Shown piece after piece: positions 8,139-15,130 of a DNA stretch of 25,456 bases. Within the stretch, counting starts at the first letter, position 1, and each line of letters begins with the position of its first letter. A program made the translations under genes and the position numbers. Origin of the DNA: UBA5734 sp964499985. Its GTDB lineage: Bacteria; Bacillota; Clostridia; Saccharofermentanales; UBA5734. The notes under the pieces are model-generated. The model searched no databases. It saw nothing but the letters and a program-made list of their open reading frames with translations, and was not told the DNA's origin. The DNA is taken from the NCBI GenBank assembly GCA_964499985.1, contig CAZCMX010000032.1, positions 1 to 25,456 on the forward strand. The letters run 5' to 3'.

Positions 8139-8314
8139 CCATCCATTCGGGTCCCTGGAAAATACCAGACTGGGTAAGCGATCGCTCCAGGGCCAAAAAT
8201 TAAAACGCTTTTCCTTTGAGTATAGCGGATGGGATGGTCCAGTCTCGTCCGATTTCACGGATATTGGTAGTTTTTTGCGCAGTCTGTCGCGGGTTGCCTC
8301 GGTCTGGCGGGATT

Positions 8315-9073
8315 TTACAGCAGGCGGACATGGGCCTGCTGGGCCAGCTTCTCGATCTCCTCGGGCAGGGGCTCGTCGGTGATCAGGGTCTGGATATTGT
8401 TCAGGCGGGCGAAGGTATAGGGGAGCCGGTTGTTCATTTTGCTGGTATCCATCAGCAGGACGACATGCTGGGCCTTGCGGATGATCAGGCGCTTGAGCTC
8501 GGCTTCGTAATAATCGCCGCAGGAAAATCCGCTGTCCGGGGAAAAGGCGCTGGCGGCCATGAAGGCATAGTCAATATTGAGCGACCGGACATACTCGGTG
8601 GCATTGAATCCGGTCAGGGTCAAGGTTTCGCGATTGAGCTGGCCGCCGGTGAGGTTGACCTTGATATTGGCATTCTTGGCCAGCTCGAGGGCGATATTGG
8701 GGGCTGGGGTCAGGACAAATAAGCTGATGTCGGAGAGGCGCTGGGCGAAAAACATGCAGGTGGTGCCGGAGTCGATATAGATCGAACGCCCTTCCTCCAC
8801 CAGCTTGATCGCCTTTTCAGCGATCGACATCTTGGCGCCGGCATTGGTGACCTGGCGCTGCGTATAGGCGGCTTCCTTGATCATCGAGAGATGGGCCATC
8901 GATTTGGCGCCGCCACGGGTCCGGACCACCAGGCCCTGGCGCTCCAGAGCCTCAAGATCGCGGCGCAAGGTCATGCTCGAGACATCCGGAAAGAGTCCTG
9001 CCAGCTCACTGAGATGGATCTCGCCCCGTGACTGGATCGTCTGGTTGATGGCTTCGCGCCGGTCTGTCGGCAT
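8315..9073 (-). CDS. DeoR-family transcriptional regulator
   Basis: This is a 252-residue DNA-binding repressor or activator of the DeoR family, which senses phosphorylated sugars. A winged helix-turn-helix fills about residues 4-57 (SSMTLRRDLEALERQGLV is the recognition region). The C-terminal sugar-phosphate-isomerase-like sensor domain shows the effector loop IDSGTT and the GFSCGDYYEAELKR segment. The ATG at 9073 is chosen because GAGGAGGA lies 6 nt upstream. The gene is divergent from the rhamnose operon and shares its 412-bp control region, so this operon is the likely target. A phosphorylated intermediate such as rhamnulose-1-phosphate is a plausible effector (inference). Read-through could also make it control the DUF2284-RACE pair. 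Confidence 0.93.
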   Translation of the reverse strand: MPTDRREAINQTIQSRGEIHLSELAGLFPDVSSMTLRRDLEALERQGLVVRTRGGAKSMAHLSMIKEAAYTQRQVTNAGAKMSIAEKAIKLVEEGRSIYIDSGTTCMFFAQRLSDISLFVLTPAPNIALELAKNANIKVNLTGGQLNRETLTLTGFNATEYVRSLNIDYAFMAASAFSPDSGFSCGDYYEAELKRLIIRKAQHVVLLMDTSKMNNRLPYTFARLNNIQTLITDEPLPEEIEKLAQQAHVRLL

Positions 9074-9087
9074 AGTTGTCCTCCTCA

Positions 9088-9108
9088 CCGGACCGCCAGG
9101 GGGTCCGG
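9088..9108 (-). promoter_or_regulatory. Leader hairpin just before the DeoR ribosome site
   Basis: A perfect 7-bp inverted repeat, CCGGACC (9088-9094) and GGTCCGG (9102-9108), with a 7-nt loop, ends directly at the GAGGAGGA Shine-Dalgarno of the DeoR gene. In the mRNA it would form a GC-rich stem against the ribosome site. It could affect translation or serve as an operator. Confidence 0.5.
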
Positions 9109-9190
9109 CATCGATCAATTCCATGGGTCAGGGTTTTGCAATAAGGCGCAGGATACAGGCAGAAAAGGGATGAAAAATGGCCCTGATTTA

Positions 9191-9219
9191 GGTATAGATA
9201 ATTTTCTGCCAAAAATCAA
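9191..9219 (-). promoter_or_regulatory. Leftward promoter for the DeoR gene
   Basis: On the - strand TTGATT (9219-9214) and TATACC (9196-9191) are separated by exactly 17 bp, a reasonable sigma-70/sigma-A promoter. The transcript would have a leader of about 110 nt before the DeoR ATG. Confidence 0.55.
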
Positions 9220-9252
9220 GTGTGAATTTAACAGCCGGCATGCCAATAAACA

Positions 9253-9270
9253 AACAAGATCTCTCTTGTT
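9253..9270. promoter_or_regulatory. Inverted repeat AACAAGA-n4-TCTTGTT
   Basis: A perfect 7-bp inverted repeat with a 4-bp centre lies upstream of both promoters. The location suits an upstream regulator site. No protein can be assigned from sequence. Confidence 0.4.
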
Positions 9271-9395
9271 ACGAAATCGCCAATACAGCTGGAACAGACT
9301 GGGGAAAGGCGGTTTGAGTCAGGTGTACAAAAAAGGGACCGGGTCCGTTTTGGTACCGGATGTCAAAATTAATATGAAAAGTTTGTTCAAACAGG

Positions 9396-9410
9396 TGTTC
9401 ACAATGAACA
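9396..9410. promoter_or_regulatory. Palindromic operator TGTTCA-CAA-TGAACA over the -35 box
   Basis: A perfect 6-3-6 palindrome at 9396-9410 includes the -35 hexamer TTCACA (9398-9403). Another TGTTCA half-site at 9384-9389 lies 12 bp upstream in direct orientation. Binding here would block RNA polymerase, as expected for a repressor such as the divergent DeoR protein. The factor assignment is inference. Confidence 0.6.
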
Positions 9411-9426
9411 TTTACGGTGATATAAT
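9398..9426 (+). promoter_or_regulatory. Rightward promoter of the rhamnose operon
   Basis: TTCACA (9398-9403), a 17-bp spacer and a perfect TATAAT (9421-9426) preceded by TGA (extended -10) form a strong sigma-A-type promoter. Transcription should begin near 9433, giving a leader of roughly 50 nt before the ATG at 9486. Confidence 0.8.
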
Positions 9427-9443
9427 CAGACACAGATACGGGA

Positions 9444-9460
9444 AGCAAGCGTTTACGCTT
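9444..9460. promoter_or_regulatory. cre-like / LacI-family-type palindrome downstream of the promoter
   Basis: AAGCGT-TT-ACGCTT (9447-9460) is a perfect palindrome about 14-27 bp after the predicted transcription start. The overlapping AGCAAGCGTTTACG (9444-9457) matches 8 of 11 defined positions of the CcpA cre consensus TGWAANCGNTNWCA. A roadblock-type catabolite repression site or a LacI-family operator would fit. The 2-nt centre makes an RNA hairpin unlikely. Confidence 0.5.
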
Positions 9461-9485
9461 TTCATAATCAAAGGAGGATTTTTTC

Positions 9486-10760
9486 ATGAAGACCACAGCT
9501 GTCCGCCTGTATGGCAAAGGCGACCTGCGCCTTGAGACATTTGAACTGCCGCCGCTGAAAGATGGCGAGATCCTGGCCAAGATCATTTCCGACAGCATTT
9601 GCATGTCCTCCTATAAGGCTGCCATGCAAGGCTCCGACCACAAGCGTGTGCCGGATGACATTGCGACCAATCCTACCATCATCGGCCATGAGTTCTGCGG
9701 CGAAATCCTCGAGGTCGGCGCCAAATGGGCCGGCCAGTTCAAGCCCGGCCAGCGCTTCGCCATCCAGCCGGCGATCAATGATCCGGCCAATGTCTATGCC
9801 GCTCCAGGCTATTCCTTCCCCTATATCGGCGGTGATGCCACCAAGATCATCATCCCGGAAATCGTCATGGAGCGAGGCTGCCTGTTGAATTACGAGGGTG
9901 ACGCCTTCTATTTCGGTTCCCTGGCCGAACCGGTCTCCTGCATCGTCGGTGGCTTCCATGTCAACTACCATACCAAGCCCGGCAGCTATGAGCATGAGAT
10001 GGGCATCGTCGAGGGCGGCAATATGGCTCTCCTGGCTGGTGTCGGCCCGATGGGCCTCGGTGCGATCGACTATGCGATCCACAACCCCAGAAAGCCCAAG
10101 CTGCTCGTCGTCACTGACATCGATGACGCCCGCCTGGCCCGCGCCGCCTCGATCCTCACCGTTGAAGAAGCCGCGAAAAATGGTGTCAAGCTGGTCTATG
10201 TCAATACCAGCGGCGTCGCCGATGTTCCGGCCTATCTGCTGAGCCTGACCGAGAACAAGGCCGGCTATAATGACGTCTATGTCTATGCTCCGGTTGCGGC
10301 AGTGGTTGAGCAGGCCGACAAGATCCTCGCTTATGACGGCTGTCTCAATTTCTTCGCTGGCCCGACCAATCCGGAATTCTCCGCCCAGTACAATTTCTAC
10401 AATGTCCATTACAATGCCACTCATGTCGCCGGCAATAGCGGCGGCAATACCGACGACCTGATCGAGTCGATCGATCTGATGTCCCGCGGCCTGATCAACC
10501 CTTCAGCCATGATCACCCATGTCGGCGGCCTCAATGCCGTCGTCGAAACCACCCTCAACCTGCCGAAAATCCCCGGCGGCAAGAAGCTGATCTATACCCA
10601 TGTCAATTTGCCGCTGACCGCGATTGCCGATTTTGCTGAGCTTGGCAAAAATGACCCGATGTTCAAGGCACTGGCCGAGATTGTCTCCCGCTACAATGGC
10701 CTGTGGAACCCGGAGGCTGAAAAGTACCTTCTGGCCCATGCCCCTGCGCTCGAGTCCTGA
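9486..10760 (+). CDS. Zinc-dependent MDR dehydrogenase, L-sorbose-1-phosphate reductase (SorE)-like
   Basis: This 424-residue medium-chain dehydrogenase most resembles the SorE group, which interconverts ketose 1-phosphates and hexitol phosphates with NAD(P)H. Catalytic zinc residues are recognisable: Cys39 in SICMSSYKAA, GHEFCGE, and FGSLAEPVSC. The four-cysteine structural zinc lobe of typical alcohol dehydrogenases is absent. A Rossmann motif LAGVGPMGLG follows. GGAGG lies 8 nt before the ATG. It is the first gene of the operon, directly behind the regulated promoter, and is followed by an SDR, as in sorbose clusters where SorE and SorD act in series. The substrate here may be rhamnulose-1-phosphate (inference). 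Lactaldehyde reduction is an alternative role. Confidence 0.85.
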   Translation: MKTTAVRLYGKGDLRLETFELPPLKDGEILAKIISDSICMSSYKAAMQGSDHKRVPDDIATNPTIIGHEFCGEILEVGAKWAGQFKPGQRFAIQPAINDPANVYAAPGYSFPYIGGDATKIIIPEIVMERGCLLNYEGDAFYFGSLAEPVSCIVGGFHVNYHTKPGSYEHEMGIVEGGNMALLAGVGPMGLGAIDYAIHNPRKPKLLVVTDIDDARLARAASILTVEEAAKNGVKLVYVNTSGVADVPAYLLSLTENKAGYNDVYVYAPVAAVVEQADKILAYDGCLNFFAGPTNPEFSAQYNFYNVHYNATHVAGNSGGNTDDLIESIDLMSRGLINPSAMITHVGGLNAVVETTLNLPKIPGGKKLIYTHVNLPLTAIADFAELGKNDPMFKALAEIVSRYNGLWNPEAEKYLLAHAPALES

Positions 10761-10783
10761 AGAACCAGACCCGCATTCTGAAA

Positions 10784-10846
10784 GCCGGCCGGCTGCCCGA
10801 CCTCCTCTGGGCAGCCGGCCGGCGCCCTGGATACAGGGCAAGGAGG
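10784..10846 (+). promoter_or_regulatory. Intercistronic double hairpin with loop complementary to the next Shine-Dalgarno
   Basis: A perfect 15-bp stem (10784-10798 with 10809-10823) has a 10-nt loop containing CCTCCT (10801-10806). A second perfect 6-bp hairpin, GCCCTG-GATA-CAGGGC, spans 10824-10839. The SDR ribosome site AGGAGG (10841-10846) follows at once and is exactly complementary to the first loop, so a pseudoknot hiding the site is possible. No U-tract follows the stem, which argues against simple termination. Confidence 0.6.
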
Positions 10847-10853
10847 ATTTTTT

Positions 10854-11972
10854 ATGTTGATTGACTGGATAGAACAGGCCGGTGGGCAGAACAGTGTCGC
10901 AATTCGCATTGCGCCAGTGATCCGCTCACTGCTGAAAACCACCGATTACCCCCTGGTTCGCCTGGCCCCGGCCGGCGAATCGGCCGCTGCACCGTCGGTG
11001 ACTGTCGATGCGCAAAAAGCAACCAGCTATGCCGATTTGATCAGCCAGCTGCAAGCGGTCTTGACTTCGGACCGGCCGGTCACCCGGGTCAGCATCGAGG
11101 GTGTCGCCACCTTTGATGTCCGTCCCGCTGGCACCCACAGTGCCAACAAACGTCTGCATGGTAAAATTGCCCTGGTGACTGGGGCAGCCCAAGGCTTTGG
11201 TGAAGGCATCGCCCGTGAACTGGCCGCTGCCGGTGCCCATCTGGTCATCGCCGACCTCAACCTCGACCAGGCTCAAGTCGTTGCACAATCCCTGAATACC
11301 GAGTTCGGCGCGACCGCAGCCCTGGCGCTGAAGGTGGATGTCGGCAGTGAAGAATCCGTGCAGAACCTGATGGAAACCATTGCCCTCGAATTCGGCGGCC
11401 TTGACCTTCTGGTCAGCAATGCCGGCGTTCTCAGGGCCGGCGGCCTCGAGGAAATGACCCTGGCCAATTTTGACTTCGTCACCAAAATCAATTACACAGC
11501 CTTCTTCCTGGTCACCAAATACGGCTCGCGGCTGATGAAACAGCAGGCCGCGGTGGATTCCGGCTATTCTGCCGATATTGTCCAGATCAATTCCAAATCC
11601 GGCCTCGAAGGCTCGAATAAGAACTTCGCCTATGCCGGAGGCAAATTCGGCGGCATCGGTCTGGTCCAGAGCTTTGCCAAGGAGCTCGTAGATGAGCGGA
11701 TCAAGGTCAATGCCATTTGCCCGGGCAATTATTATGAAGGTCCCCTGTGGAGCGATCCGGAACGCGGCCTTTTCGTCCAATACCTGAATGCGGGCAAAGT
11801 ACCCGGTGCCAAGACCGTTCAGGATGTGTATGATTTTTATGTAGCTAAGGTTCCGATGCGCCGGGGATGCTCGCCGCGCGATGTGGCGAAGGCCATCCTT
11901 TACTGCGTGGAGCAGGATTATGAAACCGGCCAGGCCATCCCTGTCACAGGCGGCCAGAACATGCTCAAGTAG
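10854..11972 (+). CDS. SDR-family NAD(P)-dependent dehydrogenase with N-terminal extension
   Basis: Residues ~103-372 form a classical short-chain dehydrogenase: cofactor motif TGAAQGFG (109-116), NAG (189-191), and catalytic Ser in NSKSG with Tyr260 and Lys264 (YAGGK). It resembles both sorbitol-6-phosphate dehydrogenases and the C-terminal dehydrogenase half of bifunctional rhamnulose-1-phosphate aldolase/lactaldehyde dehydrogenase (RhaEW). The first ~100 residues are an extension I do not recognise. The ATG at 10854 has AGGAGG 7 nt upstream, so the extension is translated. The stop overlaps the ribosome site of the E2 gene. Likely substrates are a hexitol phosphate made by the preceding enzyme or L-lactaldehyde; sequence alone does not decide. 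Confidence 0.85.
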   Translation: MLIDWIEQAGGQNSVAIRIAPVIRSLLKTTDYPLVRLAPAGESAAAPSVTVDAQKATSYADLISQLQAVLTSDRPVTRVSIEGVATFDVRPAGTHSANKRLHGKIALVTGAAQGFGEGIARELAAAGAHLVIADLNLDQAQVVAQSLNTEFGATAALALKVDVGSEESVQNLMETIALEFGGLDLLVSNAGVLRAGGLEEMTLANFDFVTKINYTAFFLVTKYGSRLMKQQAAVDSGYSADIVQINSKSGLEGSNKNFAYAGGKFGGIGLVQSFAKELVDERIKVNAICPGNYYEGPLWSDPERGLFVQYLNAGKVPGAKTVQDVYDFYVAKVPMRRGCSPRDVAKAILYCVEQDYETGQAIPVTGGQNMLK

Positions 11973-11985
11973 GAGGACAACAGTC

Positions 11986-13985
11986 ATGGCAATCCCGATT
12001 ATCATGCCGCGCCAGGGTCAGTCAGTGGAAAGCTGCCTGATCGGCAAATGGCATAAGCAAGTCGGCGACAGCGTCGCCGCCGGTGATCTTCTGTTCACGT
12101 ATGAAACCGACAAGGCCACCTTTGACGAAACCGCCAAAGACGCCGGCACCCTGCTGGCCATATTTGCCGCTGAGGGCGACGATGTGCCCTGCCTGCAGAA
12201 TGTCTGCGTGATCGGCCAGCCGGGCGANNNNNNNNNNNNNNNNNNNNNNNNNNNNNNNNNNNNNNNNNNNNNNNNNNNNNNNNNNNNNNNNNNNNNNNNN
12301 NNNNNNNNNNNNNNNNNNNNNNNNNNNAGGGCGACGATGTGCCCTGCCTGCAGAATGTCTGCGTGATCGGCCAGCCGGGCGAAAACTTCGCCCAGTTCGA
12401 TCCGCGCGGTGGTGTTGCGCCGGCAGCGGAAACGTTGGCGGCCCCCGTGGCAGCCGCCGCTGCCCCCGTCGCCGCCGCTCCCGCTGCTGCCCCGGTTGCG
12501 CCGGCCGCACCCGCCGCCGCCCCGTCCGGCCCCGCTGGGACCCCGGTGATCATGCCGCGCCAGGGCCAGTCGGTCGAGAGCTGCCTGATCGGCAAATGGC
12601 ATAAGCAAGTCGGCGACGCAGTCGCCGAGGGTGATCTCCTGTTCACCTATGAAACCGATAAAGCGACCTTTGACGAAACAGCCAAGGTCGCTGGCACGAT
12701 GCTGGCGATCTTCGCTGCCGAGGGCGACGATGTGCCCTGTCTGCAGAATGTCTGTGTGATCGGCCAGCCGGGCGACAGCTTCGCCCAGTTCGATCCGACC
12801 GGCGCCAGTACCGCAGCCGCTGTGGTGGCCGCAAGTGCCGGTGAAACAAACACCACCGCGGCGGGGACTGCCGCCGCGTCCACCATCCAGGCGGTCTCGA
12901 CCGGTGCCAATGCCAACATTGGCACTGTTCTCCCCGTCGGCGAGCTGCCGGAGAAAATCAGCCCCCGCGCCCGTGCCCTGGCCGAAAAGAGTGGCGCAGA
13001 CCTGCGTCAGGCGACGGCCACTGGCCCCCAGGGCCGGGTGATCAGCCGTGATGTCGAAGCCCTGATCGCCGCTGGCAAAGTCGCGACCGGTGCCGTCGGC
13101 ACGGCCTTCCCGGCCGGACTGCAGGGTACTGGGCTGGGCGGCGCCGTCAGCCTCCAGGACCTCTCGGCTCCCGCCGCACCTTCGGCCACCCCTGCCGCTG
13201 CTCCAATCGCAGCCCCCGCAGCCACCCCGGTCGCTGCCGCCGCTGCCGCGCCCGCTGCTGACGACATCCGCACCGAAAAACACAGCAATATCCGCAAGGT
13301 GATCGCCCGCTCGATGCAGGCCTCCCTGTCGCAGATGGCCCAGCTGACCCTGAACACCAGCTTTGACGCCACCGACCTTTTAGCCCTGCGTGCCCGCCTG
13401 AAAAAGGCCGGCGAGAAGGGCCTGACGGCCGAGATGGGCTTTGCCCTGGCCGAGAAGGCGCCGACGATCAACGACCTGATCCTGTTCGCCGTCTCCCGCG
13501 TCCTGTCCCGCCATCCGGCCTGCAATGCCCATTACGACGACGAGAAGATGACGTATTTCTCCCGCGTCCACCTCGGCGTTGCTGTCGACACGCCGCGTGG
13601 CCTGATGGTGCCGACCGTCTTCGCCGCTGACCAGATGGACCTGCCGACCCTCGCTGCTGAGGTCAAAGCCGCGGCCAAGGCCTGCCAGAGCGGCACGATC
13701 AGCCCGGATGCCCTGAAGGGTGGCACATTCACCGTGACCAATCTCGGTTCTTTGGGCATCGAAACCTTCACCCCCGTGATCAACCCACCGCAGACCTGCA
13801 TCCTCGGCGTCAATACGATCGTGACCAAGGTCCGCGAAGTGAATGGCGAGGTCAAGGCCTACCAGGCGATCCCGCTGTCGCTGACCTTCGACCATCGCGC
13901 CCTCGATGGCGCGCCGGCCGCCCGGTTCCTGCAGGATCTCGTCCGGGTGCTCGAGAACATCTCGCTCGCCCTGCTGCACGGTTGA
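11986..13985 (+). CDS. Dihydrolipoamide acyltransferase E2, multi-lipoyl (interrupted by assembly gap)
   Basis: This is the core acyltransferase of a 2-oxoacid or acetoin dehydrogenase complex. The first lipoyl domain starts at the ATG and has its lipoylated lysine in ETDKATFD (Lys43). After the N run an Ala/Pro-rich linker leads to another nearly identical lipoyl domain (about 12544-12780). Then come a peripheral-subunit-binding domain (ISPRARALAEKSGADLRQA), a second Ala/Pro linker and the catalytic domain ending in the active-site motif FDHRALDGAPAARFL. AGGAGG precedes the start. The frame differs across the 100 N, but overlaying the identical 55-bp gap edges restores one frame and gives 614 residues with two lipoyl domains; a third may be hidden. 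Lipoyl domains contain unusual cysteines (ESCLIGKW, VPCLQNVC). Confidence 0.9.
12001..12227 (+). repeat. Lipoyl-domain repeat, copy 1 (pairs with 12549-12775)
   Basis: This segment is almost identical at the DNA level to 12549-12775, beginning ATCATGCCGCGCCAGGG and ending CAGCCGGGCGA in both. It encodes a tandem lipoyl domain. Its last 55 bp are also repeated exactly at 12328-12382 after the gap, while copy 12549-12775 differs there at two silent positions. Confidence 0.9.
12228..12327. other. Assembly gap (100 N) inside the E2 gene
   Basis: A run of exactly 100 N is a standard placeholder for unknown length. Both edges carry the same 55-bp sequence (12173-12227 and 12328-12382), pointing to an unresolved repeat, not to a real gene break. 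Confidence 0.95.
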
Positions 13986-14001
13986 TAGGAGGTATACACA
14001 T

Positions 14002-15031
14002 ATGTTTGACCTGATTGTCCTCGGTGGCGGCCCCGGCGGCTACCTCGCGGCGGAACGCGCTGGTGGCGCCGGACTTTCCGTGCTCCTGATCGAGAAGAAC
14101 AAGATCGGCGGCGTCTGCCTCAACGAGGGCTGCGTCCCGTCCAAGACGCTCCTCAACAGTGCCAAGATCTATGACTATGCCACGCATGGCCAGAAATACG
14201 GCGTGACGACCGAGAAGGCCAAGATCGACCAGGCGGTCGTGATTGCCCGCAAGGACAAGGTCGTCCGTAATCTCGTCGCCGGTGTCAAGTCGACCTTGAA
14301 ACAAAATAAGGTCACGATCCAGGAAGGCTTCGGCCAGATCCTGGGCCGCGAAAATGGCGTGATCCGCGTCGCCGTCGGCGAGCAGGTGTTTGAAGGCAAG
14401 CAGCTGATCATCGCCACTGGCTCGGAAGCCGTCGTGCCGCCGATCCCCGGCGTCAAAGAGGGCCTCGCACAAGGCACCGTCCTGACCAATCGCGAGATCC
14501 TGAGCCTGACCGAGATCCCGGAATCGCTGGTGGTCGTCGGGGGTGGCGTGATCGGCCTCGAGATGGCCAGCTACTACCAGACCGTCGGCAGCGCCGTCAC
14601 CGTGATCGAGATGCTCGACCACATCGCCGGCAATGCCGACCGCGAGCTGACCGCGATCCTGCAGAAGAATTTTGAGAAGAAGGGCATCGTCTTCCACCTG
14701 AATGCCCAGGTCACCGCCNNNNNNNNNNNNNNNNNNNNNNNNNNNNNNNNNNNNNNNNNNNNNNNNNNNNNNNNNNNNNNNNNNNNNNNNNNNNNNNNNN
14801 NNNNNNNNNNNNNNNNNNGAGAACGAAGGCGGCGACGGCATCATCAAGCTGCTGATCGACCCGGACCGCCAGCGCATCCTCGGTTGCCACCTCCTCGGCA
14901 GCTATGCCTCGGAGATCATCCTTGCCGCCGGCATCCTAGTCGAATCGGAGATGCGGCTCGAGGCGATCAAGGAACTCATCTTTCCGCATCCGACCGTCGC
15001 CGAGATCATCCGCGAAGCGATCTTCCACTGA
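14002..15031 (+). CDS. lpdA: Dihydrolipoyl dehydrogenase E3 (interrupted by assembly gap)
   Basis: This is the flavoprotein that reoxidises dihydrolipoyl groups of the complex with NAD+. The left fragment (239 residues) has the FAD motif GGGPGG, the redox disulfide GGVCLNEGCVPSK and the NAD-binding GGGVIGLE. The right fragment (70 residues) carries the interface-domain end, with the catalytic His-Glu pair in FPHPTVAEIIREAIF. The family is usually about 460 residues, so about 150 residues (roughly 450 bp) are missing at the N run, including the second FAD motif. The frame change across the gap is an artefact of the placeholder length. TAGGAGG precedes the ATG. Unlike the E2 gap, the two edges share no sequence. 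Confidence 0.92.
14719..14818. other. Assembly gap (100 N) inside the E3 gene
   Basis: Exactly 100 N. Comparison with the usual E3 length indicates that about 450 bp are absent here. Confidence 0.95.
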
Positions 15032-15130
15032 GCCCAGCCCGCGCTGTAACCCGGCTACCCGCGTCCCACCCGAAGCCAGACAGGACCTGACCGAAACACC
15101 CAGGCCCATCATCGATAAGGAGACCCACCC

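Larger units (their letters stand above)
9074..9485. other. Divergent control region between DeoR gene and rhamnose operon
   Basis: This 412-bp gap contains no gene I would accept and is clearly richer in A and T than the flanking genes. It holds a leftward and a rightward promoter, several inverted repeats and the leaders of both transcripts, each listed separately. Open frames running across it overlap the promoter elements and have no family resemblance. Confidence 0.85.

Noticed and set aside
8139..8314. Separate promoter for the DUF2284-RACE pair
   Set aside because: A TATACT exists on the - strand (8224-8219), but the 16-18 bp upstream positions have no -35-like hexamer. I found no terminator after the DeoR gene, so read-through is equally likely.
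9170..9535. Open frame of 121 codons in the divergent control region
   Set aside because: It overlaps both promoters and the operators and runs into the SorE-like gene in another frame. It has no convincing ribosome site and no family resemblance.
11986..13985. Apparent frameshift in the E2 gene
   Set aside because: The frame changes only across the 100-N placeholder; overlaying the identical 55-bp edges restores the frame.
14002..15031. Apparent frameshift and short E3 protein
   Set aside because: The change occurs at a 100-N gap, and about 150 residues of the normal family length are simply unsequenced. The active-site motifs on both sides are intact.
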